64,000 nt of DNA from JAVVUJ01 sp964461765 (GCA_964461765.1 CAYWVS010000005.1:5009-69008); one strand, 5' to 3'. Counted from the stretch's first letter, positions 8,872 to 18,480 are shown. Numbers and translations are program-made. The notes: a model not told the origin generated them from the sequence alone.

Positions 8872-10527
8872 TCAAAGGTGTTTATTTTTAATAAGGTCTT
8901 CATGGGCGCTGATGATGGCAAATTCTGCACTTCTAAATACGTTTTGCGGACCTAGGATATCCACAAAACCTCCTTGTCTCAGATTATGTAAGACCTTGGG
9001 CTGAACACTTGTCAGCATCACCTTGATTCCTCGCTCTTGGAGTTCTTTTACTAACTCTGTAAGACTTTGAACCCCCGATAGATCGATAACGGGTACTCCC
9101 CGCATGGAAATAATCAATACGCTGGTATTTTCCAATGAAGACAGTTGTTTTGTCAGTTTTTCCACCACGGCAAAGAATATGGTTCCGGTGAGATAGGCTA
9201 CTCTGATATGAGAAGGCACTTGACCAATGTGGATTCCGATTTCTTCCAGCCTCTTATTTTCCACCTCGCTGATGGTAATATCTATATCGGTAATTCTGAT
9301 GACGATTAAAAATGCTGAAAAAGCAACACCTATAATAATGGCTTGGGTTAAGTCCAGAACCACGGTAGCTCCCATGGTGATGAAGAATTTAGCCATGCCG
9401 GATTTAAATTTATGATCGAAAATATAATGAATGTTTTCCCAATCGTTCATTCTCCATGCAGTCACTATAAGTACTCCGGAAAGGGCTGACAGAGGGATGG
9501 CGGACATGAAGGGGGATAGTGCGAACATGGAAAGTAGCAGTATGATGGCATGAAATATTCCTGCCAAACGAGTTTGACCACCGGATTTAATGGCTACGCT
9601 TGTGCGGGCTATGGCTGCCGTTGCAGGAACCCCTCCCAAAAATGGCACTATGATGTTCCCAATTCCCTGAGCTACCAACTCTCTGTCACCATTCATCTTT
9701 TCGCCTTTTAATTTTCCCGCAGAAGCACCGCAAAGTAGGCTTTCGATCATGGCCAAGGCAGCAACGGAGAGGGCAGGGACAAAGAACTCCCAAAACTGTG
9801 TTAGAGGGATGTGGCTAAAGGACAATCTTTCATCCAGAAAAATCGTTTTTGGGATTTCTCCCACCAAAGCAACGTTAAACTTAGCAAAATAGTTAAAAAT
9901 CAAAACAAAAATCAAAGCCACCAAAGAAGAAGGAACCTTTGAGTTCCAAGACTTGGGCCATATTAACATTATTAAGATTACCATAGCTCCTATGGATAAG
10001 GTCTTAAAGTCAGGGGAAAAATTCATGGTAAAATAAGAAAGGAATTTGCTGATGGCTAATTCTCCGTGGGAGGTGACGCCAAAGAGGTTATCCAATTGAC
10101 CCAGTGCGATAATGAGGGCGATTCCCGAGGTAAAGCCCGTGATAACAGAGGAAGGAATGAAGTAAATAATCCGCCCTAATTTAAGCACTCCCGCCATGAC
10201 CAAAATGATTCCGGCCATTAGACTTGCAATTAAAATACCTTTCATGCCATATTTTGCAGCAAGGGTTACCAAAATGGCAGTCATGGCACCGGTAGGGCCT
10301 GAGATTTGAAAGGATGCCCCGGAGAGGGCACCGATAATCACACCTCCTAAAATTGCAGTAACCAGACCTGCAGCTGCCGTGGCACCGGAGCCTACACCAA
10401 AGGCTAAGGCCAGAGGAAGAGCCACAGCGGCCACTGTAATACCGGCCATAATATCTCCTGATAGTTTTTTTCCGTCGTAATCTTTAAATTCTTTTTTCAA
10501 ATCCTGTATGTATTCTTTTACAATCAT
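8872..10527 (-). CDS. SulP-family anion permease with C-terminal STAS domain
   Basis: 551 residues. It has the SulP opening (GITVAAVALPLALAFGVG), about ten to twelve membrane segments, the family motif in FQISGPTGAMTAILV, then a cytoplasmic STAS domain (about 435-540) with VPVIDLSGVQSL, where the DLSG serine is the position phosphorylated in anti-anti-sigma relatives. SulP proteins carry sulfate, bicarbonate or other anions; the substrate cannot be read from the sequence, and no sulfate-assimilation or carbonic anhydrase gene lies next to it. A good promoter (10578-10606) precedes it and the gene appears to be transcribed alone. Confidence 0.9.
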   Translation of the reverse strand: MIVKEYIQDLKKEFKDYDGKKLSGDIMAGITVAAVALPLALAFGVGSGATAAAGLVTAILGGVIIGALSGASFQISGPTGAMTAILVTLAAKYGMKGILIASLMAGIILVMAGVLKLGRIIYFIPSSVITGFTSGIALIIALGQLDNLFGVTSHGELAISKFLSYFTMNFSPDFKTLSIGAMVILIMLIWPKSWNSKVPSSLVALIFVLIFNYFAKFNVALVGEIPKTIFLDERLSFSHIPLTQFWEFFVPALSVAALAMIESLLCGASAGKLKGEKMNGDRELVAQGIGNIIVPFLGGVPATAAIARTSVAIKSGGQTRLAGIFHAIILLLSMFALSPFMSAIPLSALSGVLIVTAWRMNDWENIHYIFDHKFKSGMAKFFITMGATVVLDLTQAIIIGVAFSAFLIVIRITDIDITISEVENKRLEEIGIHIGQVPSHIRVAYLTGTIFFAVVEKLTKQLSSLENTSVLIISMRGVPVIDLSGVQSLTELVKELQERGIKVMLTSVQPKVLHNLRQGGFVDILGPQNVFRSAEFAIISAHEDLIKNKHL

Positions 10528-10577
10528 AATTGTTATTACCTTTAATATTGCTTAAACTTTTAAACTGTTACGGAATC

Positions 10578-10606
10578 ATTATATAATAGAAAAGGGATTA
10601 TCTCAA
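10578..10606 (-). promoter_or_regulatory. Likely sigma-A promoter of the SulP gene
   Basis: On the minus strand: TTGAGA (10606-10601), a 17-base spacer, TATAAT (10583-10578), about 50 bases before the ATG. Confidence 0.65.
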
Positions 10607-10710
10607 TGTTTTTTATAGAGTGAAGCAGAAATTGTAAAGTCGATGATTTTTCAGTATTTTAAAACGAAAAAAACTTATATCTGTATTTAGTGGAAAAATT
10701 TAAGTTTATC

Positions 10711-12177
10711 TTAAGTAGATTGTAAACATTCCTTATGGGCAAGCTTTAAACTGAACCAAAACTCGCTGCCTTCCCCCGGAAGAGAAGTCACACCGTATTC
10801 ACCGTGGTGGAGCTCAATGATTTTTTTTACGATAGAAAGTCCTAAACCCGTACCGGATACGGCACGTTTATGATGGCTGTTTTCTTTATAATAGCGATCC
10901 CAAATATAGGGAAGACTTTCTTCTGAAATACCCTCTCCGTGATCTTTTACGGAGATTCTTACTGTGTCTTGGCTTATGGTTTGGTTTACCATAATAACCT
11001 TGTCTTTACCGGAATAATTTATGGCATTGTTTAAAAGATTTGAGAAGGCTCTGGAAATTTTATTTTCATCGGCGAATATATCAACGGATTTTTCATAATG
11101 AAAGGTGATAGAATAACCATCTTTTTTCAACAGGGCTGAAATACGCTGGATGGCAGACTCTAAACTCTCCGTAAGATTATAACGGATGGGGTGCATATCT
11201 TGAAGAGTTTTCTCGGTGGAAGAAATGTCTAAAATATCGTTGACAAGCCGAGTCAAATGGTTGGATTCCTCCATGATAATCTGAGCATTTTCTACGGTTA
11301 ATTCCTGAGGCAAATCTCGCATGGCTTCTGCGTAACCGGAAATGAGAGTAAGGGGAGTTCTAAGATCATGGGAAACATTGGCCATTAACTCCTTTCGCAT
11401 ATTTTCGGTTTTAGCTAATTCCTTTGCTGTAATATTTAACGTTTCGGATAGTTCATTGATTTCCTTATATCCTTCACCGGAGAAGGTTACGTCGTAACTT
11501 CCACTCGCCAAGGTTTTTGCACTTTCATTGATGATTTCTATGGGCTTTGATAAACCCTTAGCCATAAGGAAAGCCAGTAATGCTGCGAAGAGAATCATAA
11601 AGGCAGTTATAAAGTAAAGCAAAATTTTAAGGGTTTCTTTTGTAGCATTTACGGGTGAAATCACGGAATTCATAAGGATTACGGATGTATCCCCATGTCT
11701 ATCAGTCATTACCTTTGCATAGATGATACTTTCAGGGGGTGTCCCCGGCATGGATCGCATATTTTTGTTAGATCGCCTGCCCCCGAAATATTCCATTAGC
11801 TCTCCGCCATTTTCTAAAGCCTTTTTTAAAATAATTAGCTTTTCTCCAATTGAAATTTTATGAATAATACAATCACGATCTACATCGGCTGAGTAAATTT
11901 CAGAGCCGTTTTTCGTGATGATTTCAATGCAAATATCTTTGCTTTTAGATAATTGATCGATTAATTCTTCATAATTGTTTGCATTTATAGTTTTAACCAA
12001 TGAATTGGCATCAGATTTTATTTCGTTTATTTTTATGGTTTTATAAATATCGTTTAGAAAAACAACTTGAAAAAGCCATAAGACCAATAAAAGCAGAGCA
12101 CAAAAACTCAGCAGGAACAAATAGATTTTCCATTGTAGGCTAAGTTGGTTAAGTTTCCTAATTTTTAATCTCTCCAT
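10711..12177 (-). CDS. Membrane sensor histidine kinase
   Basis: 488 residues: a membrane segment at about 17-39, an extracytoplasmic sensor region (40-180), a second membrane segment (about 182-205), HAMP (206-255), a HisKA domain with the phospho-accepting His270 in ANVSHDLRTPLT, and an HATPase domain (about 370-480) with the N box (FSNLLNNAINYSG), G1 (DHGEGISEE) and G2 (GTGLGLSIVKK). It lies 71 bases downstream of the OmpR-type regulator on the same strand, so the two form a two-component system. The signal is unknown. The nearby DUF2680 secreted protein suggests an envelope-related stimulus; that is inference. Confidence 0.92.
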   Translation of the reverse strand: MERLKIRKLNQLSLQWKIYLFLLSFCALLLLVLWLFQVVFLNDIYKTIKINEIKSDANSLVKTINANNYEELIDQLSKSKDICIEIITKNGSEIYSADVDRDCIIHKISIGEKLIILKKALENGGELMEYFGGRRSNKNMRSMPGTPPESIIYAKVMTDRHGDTSVILMNSVISPVNATKETLKILLYFITAFMILFAALLAFLMAKGLSKPIEIINESAKTLASGSYDVTFSGEGYKEINELSETLNITAKELAKTENMRKELMANVSHDLRTPLTLISGYAEAMRDLPQELTVENAQIIMEESNHLTRLVNDILDISSTEKTLQDMHPIRYNLTESLESAIQRISALLKKDGYSITFHYEKSVDIFADENKISRAFSNLLNNAINYSGKDKVIMVNQTISQDTVRISVKDHGEGISEESLPYIWDRYYKENSHHKRAVSGTGLGLSIVKKIIELHHGEYGVTSLPGEGSEFWFSLKLAHKECLQST

Positions 12178-12248
12178 AATCTCTCCGTAATTTGGCTTTT
12201 CCTTCTGTTAAAGTCTTCTGACTATAGGGGTAAGAGTTGTGTTTAGGT

Positions 12249-12920
12249 TTACCCCTCAAATCGGTAGCCTACTCCGCGGAGTGTAGTGATAAATTTGGCA
12301 TAAACTCCTAAAGATTTCCGCAGTAGCTTAATATGAGTATCCAGAGTTCGGTCATCTCCGTAATAGTCATAGCCCCAAACTTCGGTAATCAACTTTTCTC
12401 TGGAAAGGGCAATATTTTTATTTTGAATCAGATAAAAAATCAAATCAAACTCTTTTGGTGATAAGCTCACGTTACACCTATCCACCATGATTTTACGAGC
12501 AGTGAAGTCCACCAATAATCCTTCTTTTTCATACACTTCATGGGGTGTCTCAATATTTTTATTAATTCTTTTTAAAATAGCATCAATGCGCAACATCAGT
12601 TCCTTGGGAGAAAATGGCTTTACTACATAATCATCAATTCCCAATTCAAATCCATGAATTTTATCGTATTCTTCTCCTCTGGCGGATAGCATTAGTATGG
12701 GGATATCCTTTAGCTTTTTAATTTCTTTTACCGCAGAAAAGCCATCCAACTCCGGCATCATGGCATCCATGATGATTATATCGTAAGTATTCTCCTTGCA
12801 AAGATTGATAGCCTCCATGCCATTTTTTGCTTCAAAGGCTTCATGCCCTTCAAATTCCGCATATTTTCTTATGAGGGTTCTTATTTTTTCCTCGTCATCG
12901 GTAATTAAAATTTTATACAT
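12249..12920 (-). CDS. OmpR/PhoB-family response regulator
   Basis: 223 residues. The receiver domain (1-115) has the acidic pair D8/D9, phospho-acceptor Asp52 in IIMDAMMPELDG, and the conserved lysine in VVKPFSPKEL. A winged-helix DNA-binding domain follows (about 130-222; LSPKEFDLIFYLI and the ending TLRGVGYRF). It is the first gene of the regulator/kinase pair and is expected to be phosphorylated by the adjacent kinase. A hairpin at 12972-12997 separates it from the DUF2680 gene upstream, so it may be read partly from that gene's promoter. Confidence 0.93.
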   Translation of the reverse strand: MYKILITDDEEKIRTLIRKYAEFEGHEAFEAKNGMEAINLCKENTYDIIIMDAMMPELDGFSAVKEIKKLKDIPILMLSARGEEYDKIHGFELGIDDYVVKPFSPKELMLRIDAILKRINKNIETPHEVYEKEGLLVDFTARKIMVDRCNVSLSPKEFDLIFYLIQNKNIALSREKLITEVWGYDYYGDDRTLDTHIKLLRKSLGVYAKFITTLRGVGYRFEG

Positions 12921-12971
12921 GGATTTACCTCAATAAATGGATTTAACTAAAAGAATTATATATATGGAAAT

Positions 12972-12997
12972 TTGGCACAGAAATTTTCCTGTGCCAA
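12972..12997 (-). terminator. Hairpin between the DUF2680 gene and the response regulator
   Basis: A 9-bp perfect stem (TTGGCACAG/CTGTGCCAA) with an 8-base loop. On the minus strand it is followed only by ATTTCC, so it may be a leaky terminator or attenuator inside a DUF2680/regulator/kinase transcript rather than a full stop. Confidence 0.5.
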
Positions 12998-13054
12998 CCT
13001 CAGTGATAACTAATCATCTATATCATATCGCAAATACTCTCTTGGGTCAACCGA

Positions 13055-13534
13055 CTATCTATCACCATGTCTGCCAAAACCACCTTTACCACCGGCCATG
13101 GGCATCATTCCATTTTCACGCATTTGAGTGTTTCTTTCGGTTATTTGAGTCCTTATGTCTGCTGCAGTATCTTTATCCATTAAACCCCAAGAAACATATT
13201 TATCCAGAATTTGTTCATCGATTTTAGATTGTGCATCTTTTAAGTTGTAAATTTCATTTTTTTGAGATTCAGACAGGTTATTCCATTTTTCATTCATAGC
13301 AATCATCTGTTCTCTTCGTGCATCCATTTCGGCTTTTTGCTCGTCTGTTAAATTTCCTCTCTCAGGGCGATCTCCAAAGAATTTGTTTCCAAAGGCACCT
13401 TGGGTAATGCCTGCTGCTCCCTGAGTTATGCTGTCAACAATTTCTGTTGGAGTTGTAGCGGCAAAAGCCGTTACGCTCATGGCGATTACCAGTGTCAGAG
13501 CCACCAAAACAATTAATAAATTTTTCTTTTTCAT
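13055..13534 (-). CDS. Small secreted DUF2680-like protein
   Basis: 159 residues from ATG 13534, chosen over the longer frame because a typical signal peptide (MKKKNLLIVLVALTLVIAMS) begins there and AGGTAAGG lies upstream. The mature part is helical and charged, with LTDEQKAEMDARREQM and KYVSWGLMDKDTAADI, the pattern of DUF2680 (YckD-like) proteins, whose function is not established. The C-terminus is rich in Gly and Met. It lies just upstream of a two-component system on the same strand, an arrangement that suggests it is a target or sensor accessory of that system (inference). Confidence 0.75.
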   Translation of the reverse strand: MKKKNLLIVLVALTLVIAMSVTAFAATTPTEIVDSITQGAAGITQGAFGNKFFGDRPERGNLTDEQKAEMDARREQMIAMNEKWNNLSESQKNEIYNLKDAQSKIDEQILDKYVSWGLMDKDTAADIRTQITERNTQMRENGMMPMAGGKGGFGRHGDR

Positions 13535-13861
13535 AATTTTTTCCTTACCTTTCTTTTTAAGCAAAATGAATTTTATTTCATTGTTTATTACAATCAATTT
13601 TTATTCACTTTGCAATGTCTATAGGATATCCATGGTTTGTGAACATTGAATGAACAAATGATGAAAAAAAAAGGAATTTTTTAATAAAATTAAAATGATA
13701 TTCATTATAGATAACCATTTAGAATTGGTATCCTTTCATTTATTTATGTTATAATGAAAAAACTGAATAAAATAAAAATCTTAAAATTATAAGGGGTTGT
13801 AAACAACCAAAGAAGCTAATATTTGTTGAATTGTTAGAGTAATCCAAATAGGAGGGAATAT

Positions 13862-14572
13862 ATGAAAACGAAACTTCAAGAAATTATTGACGAATCAAAT
13901 AATATCGTATTCTTTGGAGGGGCGGGGGTATCCACCGAAAGCGGTATCCCGGATTTTCGCAGCACCGACGGGCTTTATCATACCAAATATAAGTATGAAC
14001 CTGAAAGAATCCTTTCTCACAGCTTTTTTCTCCATGAACCGGAAGAGTTTTACACATTTTACAGGGATAAAATGCTTTATTTGGATGCAAAACCTAACAT
14101 GGCACATGTGAAGTTGGCAGAGTTGGAGAGAAAGGGAAAGCTGAAAGCTGTCATCACTCAGAATATCGATGGGCTCCATTCTTTGGCAGGGAGTCAAAAG
14201 GTGCTGGAGCTTCATGGTTCTGTATTGCGGAATTTTTGCATGGATTGTGGAAAGCCTTACGGTGTGGAGCACATTGTACAGATTAAGGGAATTCCCAAAT
14301 GCATTTGCGGCGGTATAGTCAAGCCCGATGTGGTACTTTATGAAGAAGCCTTAAATGAAACCATGATGGAAGAAGCTGTTGAATTGATTTCTCAGGCGGA
14401 GATCCTGATTGTGGGGGGAACATCTCTCAACGTATATCCCGCAGCAGGATTGATCAACTATTACTGTGGAAATAAATTAATCCTAATCAACAAGGCGGCT
14501 ACTCCCTTTGACAGAAGGGCCAATCTCATCATCAACCACAGTATCGGTCAGGTTTTTGGAGAACTGGAATAG
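13862..14572 (+). CDS. cobB: NAD-dependent protein deacylase (sirtuin)
   Basis: 236 residues, the normal size for a bacterial sirtuin, with AGGAGGG upstream of the ATG. It has the NAD-binding GAGVSTESGIPDFRS (about 20-35), the NID motif (N101-D103), catalytic His118 in LELHGS, and a zinc site formed by CMDC and CIC. The enzyme removes acyl groups from lysine using NAD. It may share a transcript with the polymerase gene 45 bases downstream. A small hairpin (GGTTG/CAACC) sits in the leader near 13795-13810. The symbol is by family resemblance only. Confidence 0.9.
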   Translation: MKTKLQEIIDESNNIVFFGGAGVSTESGIPDFRSTDGLYHTKYKYEPERILSHSFFLHEPEEFYTFYRDKMLYLDAKPNMAHVKLAELERKGKLKAVITQNIDGLHSLAGSQKVLELHGSVLRNFCMDCGKPYGVEHIVQIKGIPKCICGGIVKPDVVLYEEALNETMMEEAVELISQAEILIVGGTSLNVYPAAGLINYYCGNKLILINKAATPFDRRANLIINHSIGQVFGELE

Positions 14573-14623
14573 GTATGAAATGGATGAAATGGATTTTAAC
14601 AATCAATAATTTGGAGGATGATG

Positions 14624-15856
14624 ATGGTGAAATCAGAATGTAGGAATTTAGAAAGAACGATTTTACATTGTGATTTAAACGGATTTTACGCCTCTGTGGA
14701 GTGTGCCTTGAATCCGGCATTAAAGGAGGTACCCATGGCAGTGGGTGGAAATCCTGAAAATCGCCATGGAATTATTTTGGCTAAAAATGAATTGGCAAAA
14801 AAATATAACGTTAAAACTGCAGAGACTATTTGGCAGGCTAAGCGGAAATGTCCGGATTTGGTGATGGTGGCACCTCATCACGGAGAATATGCCCGCTATT
14901 CCCGCTTGGTAAACCAAATCTATGCAGAATTCACAGATTTAATAGAGCCCTTTGGCATTGATGAAAGTTGGCTGGATGTAACGGCCGTGTCCAACTTGTT
15001 TGGAAGTGGTCCTGAAATTGCAGATAAACTGAGGACAATTGTAAAGGAACGGTTGGACTTAACCATTTCCGTAGGTGTTTCCTTTAATAAAATCTTTGCA
15101 AAGTTGGGCAGTGACTATAAAAAGCCGGATGCCACCACCGTTATTTCTCGTGAAAATTATAAGGAACTGGTCTTTCCTTTACCTGTTTCAGACCTTTTAT
15201 ATGTGGGTAAGATTGCTACAGAAGTTTTAAGAGGCCTCAATATCCGAACCATCGGACAGCTTGCAGCAAGTGACAAGGGTTTGGTTTCTGCAAAGCTGGG
15301 GAAGATGGGGGAAATGATTCACGACTATGCCAATGGCAGGGATGATAGCCCGGTGAAGCCTGCCGCTGAGGGAAGAGAGGTTAAGTCCGTGGGAAACGGT
15401 ATGACCTTTAAACGAGATTTAGTCGGCTTTCAGGATATTAAAACAGGGGTTTGGGCTTTGGCCGATGAAGTGGCAGGGCGAATGAGAAAATATGGGGTAA
15501 AATGTCACGTAGTGCAGGTACTTATTAAGGACCCCAATTTTAAGAGTATTTCCAGGCAGAGAACTCTATCGGTACCAACCTACCTGGCCAAGGAAATTGC
15601 TGATACATCTATGGAAATTATCAGAGAATGTTGGAATGAAAATGCTCCCATCCGAATGCTCACCATAACCGGGGCAAACCTAACAGGGGAGACAGCTTAC
15701 AGGGAACAGCTTTCTTTTTTAGAGGAAAAGTCCCATTTCGATAGGGGTAAGCAAGAGAAATTAGAAAATACCTTGGATGAAATTCGCCAAAAGTATGGCA
15801 AGAAATCCGTGGAATTGGGCGGTATTTTGAAAAATGATATCGGGGTTCATGATTAA
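14624..15856 (+). CDS. dinB: Y-family DNA polymerase (Pol IV type)
   Basis: 410 residues from ATG 14624, the third of three consecutive ATGs, chosen because GGAGG at 14613-14617 is only then at the usual distance; 14618 or 14621 are possible. It has the catalytic DLNGFYASVE near the N-terminus, the FGIDESWLD motif, a thumb domain and the little-finger domain. YREQLSFLEE near the C-terminus looks like a beta-clamp binding motif, as expected for Pol IV. It synthesises across damaged template bases. All catalytic acidic residues appear present. No LexA-type operator was recognised upstream. Confidence 0.9.
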   Translation: MVKSECRNLERTILHCDLNGFYASVECALNPALKEVPMAVGGNPENRHGIILAKNELAKKYNVKTAETIWQAKRKCPDLVMVAPHHGEYARYSRLVNQIYAEFTDLIEPFGIDESWLDVTAVSNLFGSGPEIADKLRTIVKERLDLTISVGVSFNKIFAKLGSDYKKPDATTVISRENYKELVFPLPVSDLLYVGKIATEVLRGLNIRTIGQLAASDKGLVSAKLGKMGEMIHDYANGRDDSPVKPAAEGREVKSVGNGMTFKRDLVGFQDIKTGVWALADEVAGRMRKYGVKCHVVQVLIKDPNFKSISRQRTLSVPTYLAKEIADTSMEIIRECWNENAPIRMLTITGANLTGETAYREQLSFLEEKSHFDRGKQEKLENTLDEIRQKYGKKSVELGGILKNDIGVHD

Positions 15857-15973
15857 TAAATATTGTTTATTGAAATTACAAATATTTAAAAATTTCCCAT
15901 ATTGATTTAAATTTATTGAATAAAACATTAAAAATCAGAAAGTACTAAGAATTGAAAAAGAACGGAGAAAAAA

Positions 15974-16969
15974 ATGAATTCACTAGGTTCCAATTTATTA
16001 GTGCAGATGACGCTAATTTCCTTGGGTTTTATTATTATGTCAGTTTCAATATTTTTATATTTTAAACTGACAAAAAAAATCGACTTGGTCAAAGGACATA
16101 TAGACAACTTAACCATGACTCTATTTAGACTTTATTTAGTTTTGATGATATTTTTCTTAATAGGTTATGGAGTTATTGATGCATCTTTGAAATTAGGACT
16201 ATCCTTTAATAGCATGCTATTAGTAAGTTTCATTTTCTTTTTCGGTAGTATATTTGTAATCATTGGAATCATTGTTCAACTTCGTCTTACAGATGGCATT
16301 TATCGAGGTAATATTCAAGTGATTAAAACCTTGGTAAGTGCAGTAGAAGCCAGAGATTTAAACCTCAAGGGACATTCTATGCACGTTATGGCTATTACAC
16401 TTCTCATCTACGATCATATGCCAAGGAATAAGATTCAAGGAATAGACAGAGAAAAATTAGAATACGCCAGCTTGTTACACGATATTGGTAAATTGGGTAT
16501 TCCGGAAAGTATTTTAAACAAACCGGGAAAACTCAACGATGAAGAATGGGTGATTATGAAGGATCATCCCCGTATAGGAACGGTAATCTTAAAGGATATT
16601 ATTGGTCTTCAGGATACAAACGATTGGATTCTTTACCATCATGAAAGAATGGATGGAAAAGGTTATTATCACTTGGCGGGAGAAAACATTCCTATGGCTG
16701 CAAAGATCATTTCTACAGCGGATACCTATTCTGCTATCGTTATGCGCCGATCTTACAAAAAAGCTTTAGAACATCACGATGCCATAAAGATTATGAGGGA
16801 ATGTGTGGGGACTCAGCTTGATCCCTGTATCTTTGAAGTCTTTTCTAAAATCAATGAAATCGAAGTGAAAAAGCATCTTTCTTTATTGGAGCAAAGCCAA
16901 CAACTAAACGAAGATATTCCTTCGGAAAAGGCAATTTTCCTTGCATCTGAAAAGATAGAAAATGAATGA
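15974..16969 (+). CDS. Membrane-anchored HD-GYP domain protein
   Basis: 331 residues. About three hydrophobic segments occupy residues 10-105, followed by an HD-GYP domain (about 115-290) with the LLHDIGKLGIP HD motif and HHERMDGKGYY. HD-GYP enzymes hydrolyse cyclic di-GMP. The last residue of the GYP signature is Tyr instead of Pro, so activity or specificity may be altered. The membrane part is not a recognised sensor domain. It is monocistronic, with GGAG shortly before the ATG. Confidence 0.85.
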   Translation: MNSLGSNLLVQMTLISLGFIIMSVSIFLYFKLTKKIDLVKGHIDNLTMTLFRLYLVLMIFFLIGYGVIDASLKLGLSFNSMLLVSFIFFFGSIFVIIGIIVQLRLTDGIYRGNIQVIKTLVSAVEARDLNLKGHSMHVMAITLLIYDHMPRNKIQGIDREKLEYASLLHDIGKLGIPESILNKPGKLNDEEWVIMKDHPRIGTVILKDIIGLQDTNDWILYHHERMDGKGYYHLAGENIPMAAKIISTADTYSAIVMRRSYKKALEHHDAIKIMRECVGTQLDPCIFEVFSKINEIEVKKHLSLLEQSQQLNEDIPSEKAIFLASEKIENE

Positions 16970-16986
16970 TGAGCATTTTGCAGAAA

Positions 16987-17760
16987 TCACAATAATCTAA
17001 CAATGTTAAAGAGATTGATTACGATGACAAGGGAGAGGACACAGTTAAAAGTGAATAATATCTTTTTCTCCGTGAGTCGCTTACCGATTTTTGAACCTAA
17101 GATTCCCCCAATGATCCCGGCAGGAATCATGAGGAGCAAAAGCCTTAAATCAAAATTTTTGAGATCTCCCAGTAAGAATACTTGCAGAACCTTAGCCGAC
17201 TGTGAAAACAAGATTAAAATGATGGAATTCACAGCGGCTTTTTTCGTGTCCATGGAAAAAAACAAGGATAGGATCACTATATTAATGGGTCCACCGCCGA
17301 TTCCAAAATAACTAGAAATGGTTCCAAGCAATATGCCGATGGCCGCAACAAATCCATTGCTTTCAATTTGGAAGGTTTTATATCGATTCCACCTATTCAT
17401 ATACAGGAGGACAAAGAGCAAAAGTAGCGTCAATCCGGAACTCTGTATAATTTTAATCACCGTTTCATTATTGATGGAAGAAATAGATTTATTAAAAAGG
17501 TAATTCCCTAAATTTCCCCCCAAGGCTCCGCCAAGGGCCAAAAAAACACCGGTTTTCAACTGAAATTTTGTCCCTGACATCAGGTGTTTTCCTGTGGAGG
17601 CTATAGCCATAGATAGCACCGTAAAGGAGGAAAGCAGGTTGATGGTAGCCACATCATAGGGGCTGAATATATCCAAAATCGGTTTGATGATGATGCCTCC
17701 ACCCAGTCCGGATATGGCGCCTACCGTGCAGGCCAGAAAAGCTACGAAAAAGTATAACAT
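16987..17760 (-). CDS. TSUP-family (TauE/SafE) membrane permease
   Basis: 257 residues with about eight membrane segments and the repeated family motif (AISGLGGGIIIKPILD at the start, SYFGIGGGPINIVIL in the middle). This family moves sulfite, sulfonates or other small organic anions; the substrate cannot be inferred. AAAGGA precedes the ATG. It stands alone, convergent with the HD-GYP gene. Confidence 0.88.
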   Translation of the reverse strand: MLYFFVAFLACTVGAISGLGGGIIIKPILDIFSPYDVATINLLSSFTVLSMAIASTGKHLMSGTKFQLKTGVFLALGGALGGNLGNYLFNKSISSINNETVIKIIQSSGLTLLLLFVLLYMNRWNRYKTFQIESNGFVAAIGILLGTISSYFGIGGGPINIVILSLFFSMDTKKAAVNSIILILFSQSAKVLQVFLLGDLKNFDLRLLLLMIPAGIIGGILGSKIGKRLTEKKILFTFNCVLSLVIVINLFNIVRLL

Positions 17761-17828
17761 ATGGGTTTCCTTTAAATTTGTATTTAAGTGTTAAAAATTA
17801 TATTGGCTTAAAGAAATAAAGAAACTCT

Positions 17829-17861
17829 AAGCTAGGGTTAAGCTTGGGTTAAACTTGGGTT
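17829..17861. repeat. Three tandem 11-base repeats
   Basis: Three adjacent near-identical units (AAGCTAGGGTT, AAGCTTGGGTT, AAACTTGGGTT) in the divergent gap between the TSUP gene and the GntR operon. Could be regulator half-sites; nothing proves it. Confidence 0.6.
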
Positions 17862-17997
17862 ATCAAATTAAGTCGGCAAGGTTTAATCAGTTAACTTAGT
17901 ATTGTCTATTATTAACAACAAAGAGATAGTTCATGTAATTTTAGACCCATTTAAATATTTGAAAAAATTTTTTATTGGAGGTTCTATAAATTTTATC

Positions 17998-18025
17998 TTG
18001 ACATATTATAAATATTGTATATAAT
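17998..18025 (+). promoter_or_regulatory. Sigma-A promoter of the GntR/ABC operon
   Basis: Consensus TTGACA (17998-18003), a 16-base spacer, and consensus TATAAT (18020-18025). Confidence 0.75.
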
Positions 18026-18040
18026 TAATATATACAATAT
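18012..18040 (+). promoter_or_regulatory. Palindromic operator over the -10 box
   Basis: An 11-bp perfect inverted repeat (ATATTGTATAT with ATATACAATAT, 7-base centre) covers the -10 box and start point of the promoter. Its position suggests negative autoregulation by the GntR protein encoded next. The link is inference. Confidence 0.6.
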
Positions 18041-18104
18041 AGAAATAGTTAGTTTCTCAGCAATAAAAATTAGAGAAAGAAATGGAGGGGAAAAATATTC
18101 ACAG

Positions 18105-18479
18105 ATGGATATTGTAATCAGCAATTCGGGAGCGGTACCCATATACGAGCAAATTGTTTCTCAGATAAAAGGTTTGATCATTTCCGGAAAGCTGAAAGAA
18201 GGGGATGCTTTACCTTCCATGAGAATTTTAGCGAAAGAACTCAGGATTAGTGTCATCACTACAAAGAGGGCATATGAAGAATTGGAACACGAGGGTTTTA
18301 TCGTTTCCATTACCGGAAAGGGAAGCTTTGTGGCTGAGCGAAATATGGAAATTGTAAGGGAAGAATACTTAAAAAACATTGAATTTTATATGCAAAAGAT
18401 TTATGACGAGTCAGTAAAATGCAACTTAACCCTGGAAGAGATAATGGAAATGTTTGAAATCGTTTTTAGAGGAGAATGA
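18105..18479 (+). CDS. YtrA-type GntR-family regulator
   Basis: 124 residues from ATG 18105; the longer open frame begins inside the operator and was rejected. GGAGGGG lies at 18084-18090, a rather long 14 bases before this ATG. The N-terminal GntR winged helix is clear (PIYEQIVSQIKGLIISGKLKEG would run on; visible parts include LPSMRILAKEL and TGKGSFVA), with only a short C-terminal helix, the size of YtrA-type members that control ABC transporters. The ABC ATPase starts one base after its stop. Confidence 0.88.
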   Translation: MDIVISNSGAVPIYEQIVSQIKGLIISGKLKEGDALPSMRILAKELRISVITTKRAYEELEHEGFIVSITGKGSFVAERNMEIVREEYLKNIEFYMQKIYDESVKCNLTLEEIMEMFEIVFRGE

Positions 18480-18480
18480 C

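Noticed and set aside
13694..13706. Fur-box-like AATGATATTCATT upstream of the sirtuin gene
   Set aside because: Only a partial match to the Fur consensus and in very AT-rich DNA, with no iron-related gene next to it.
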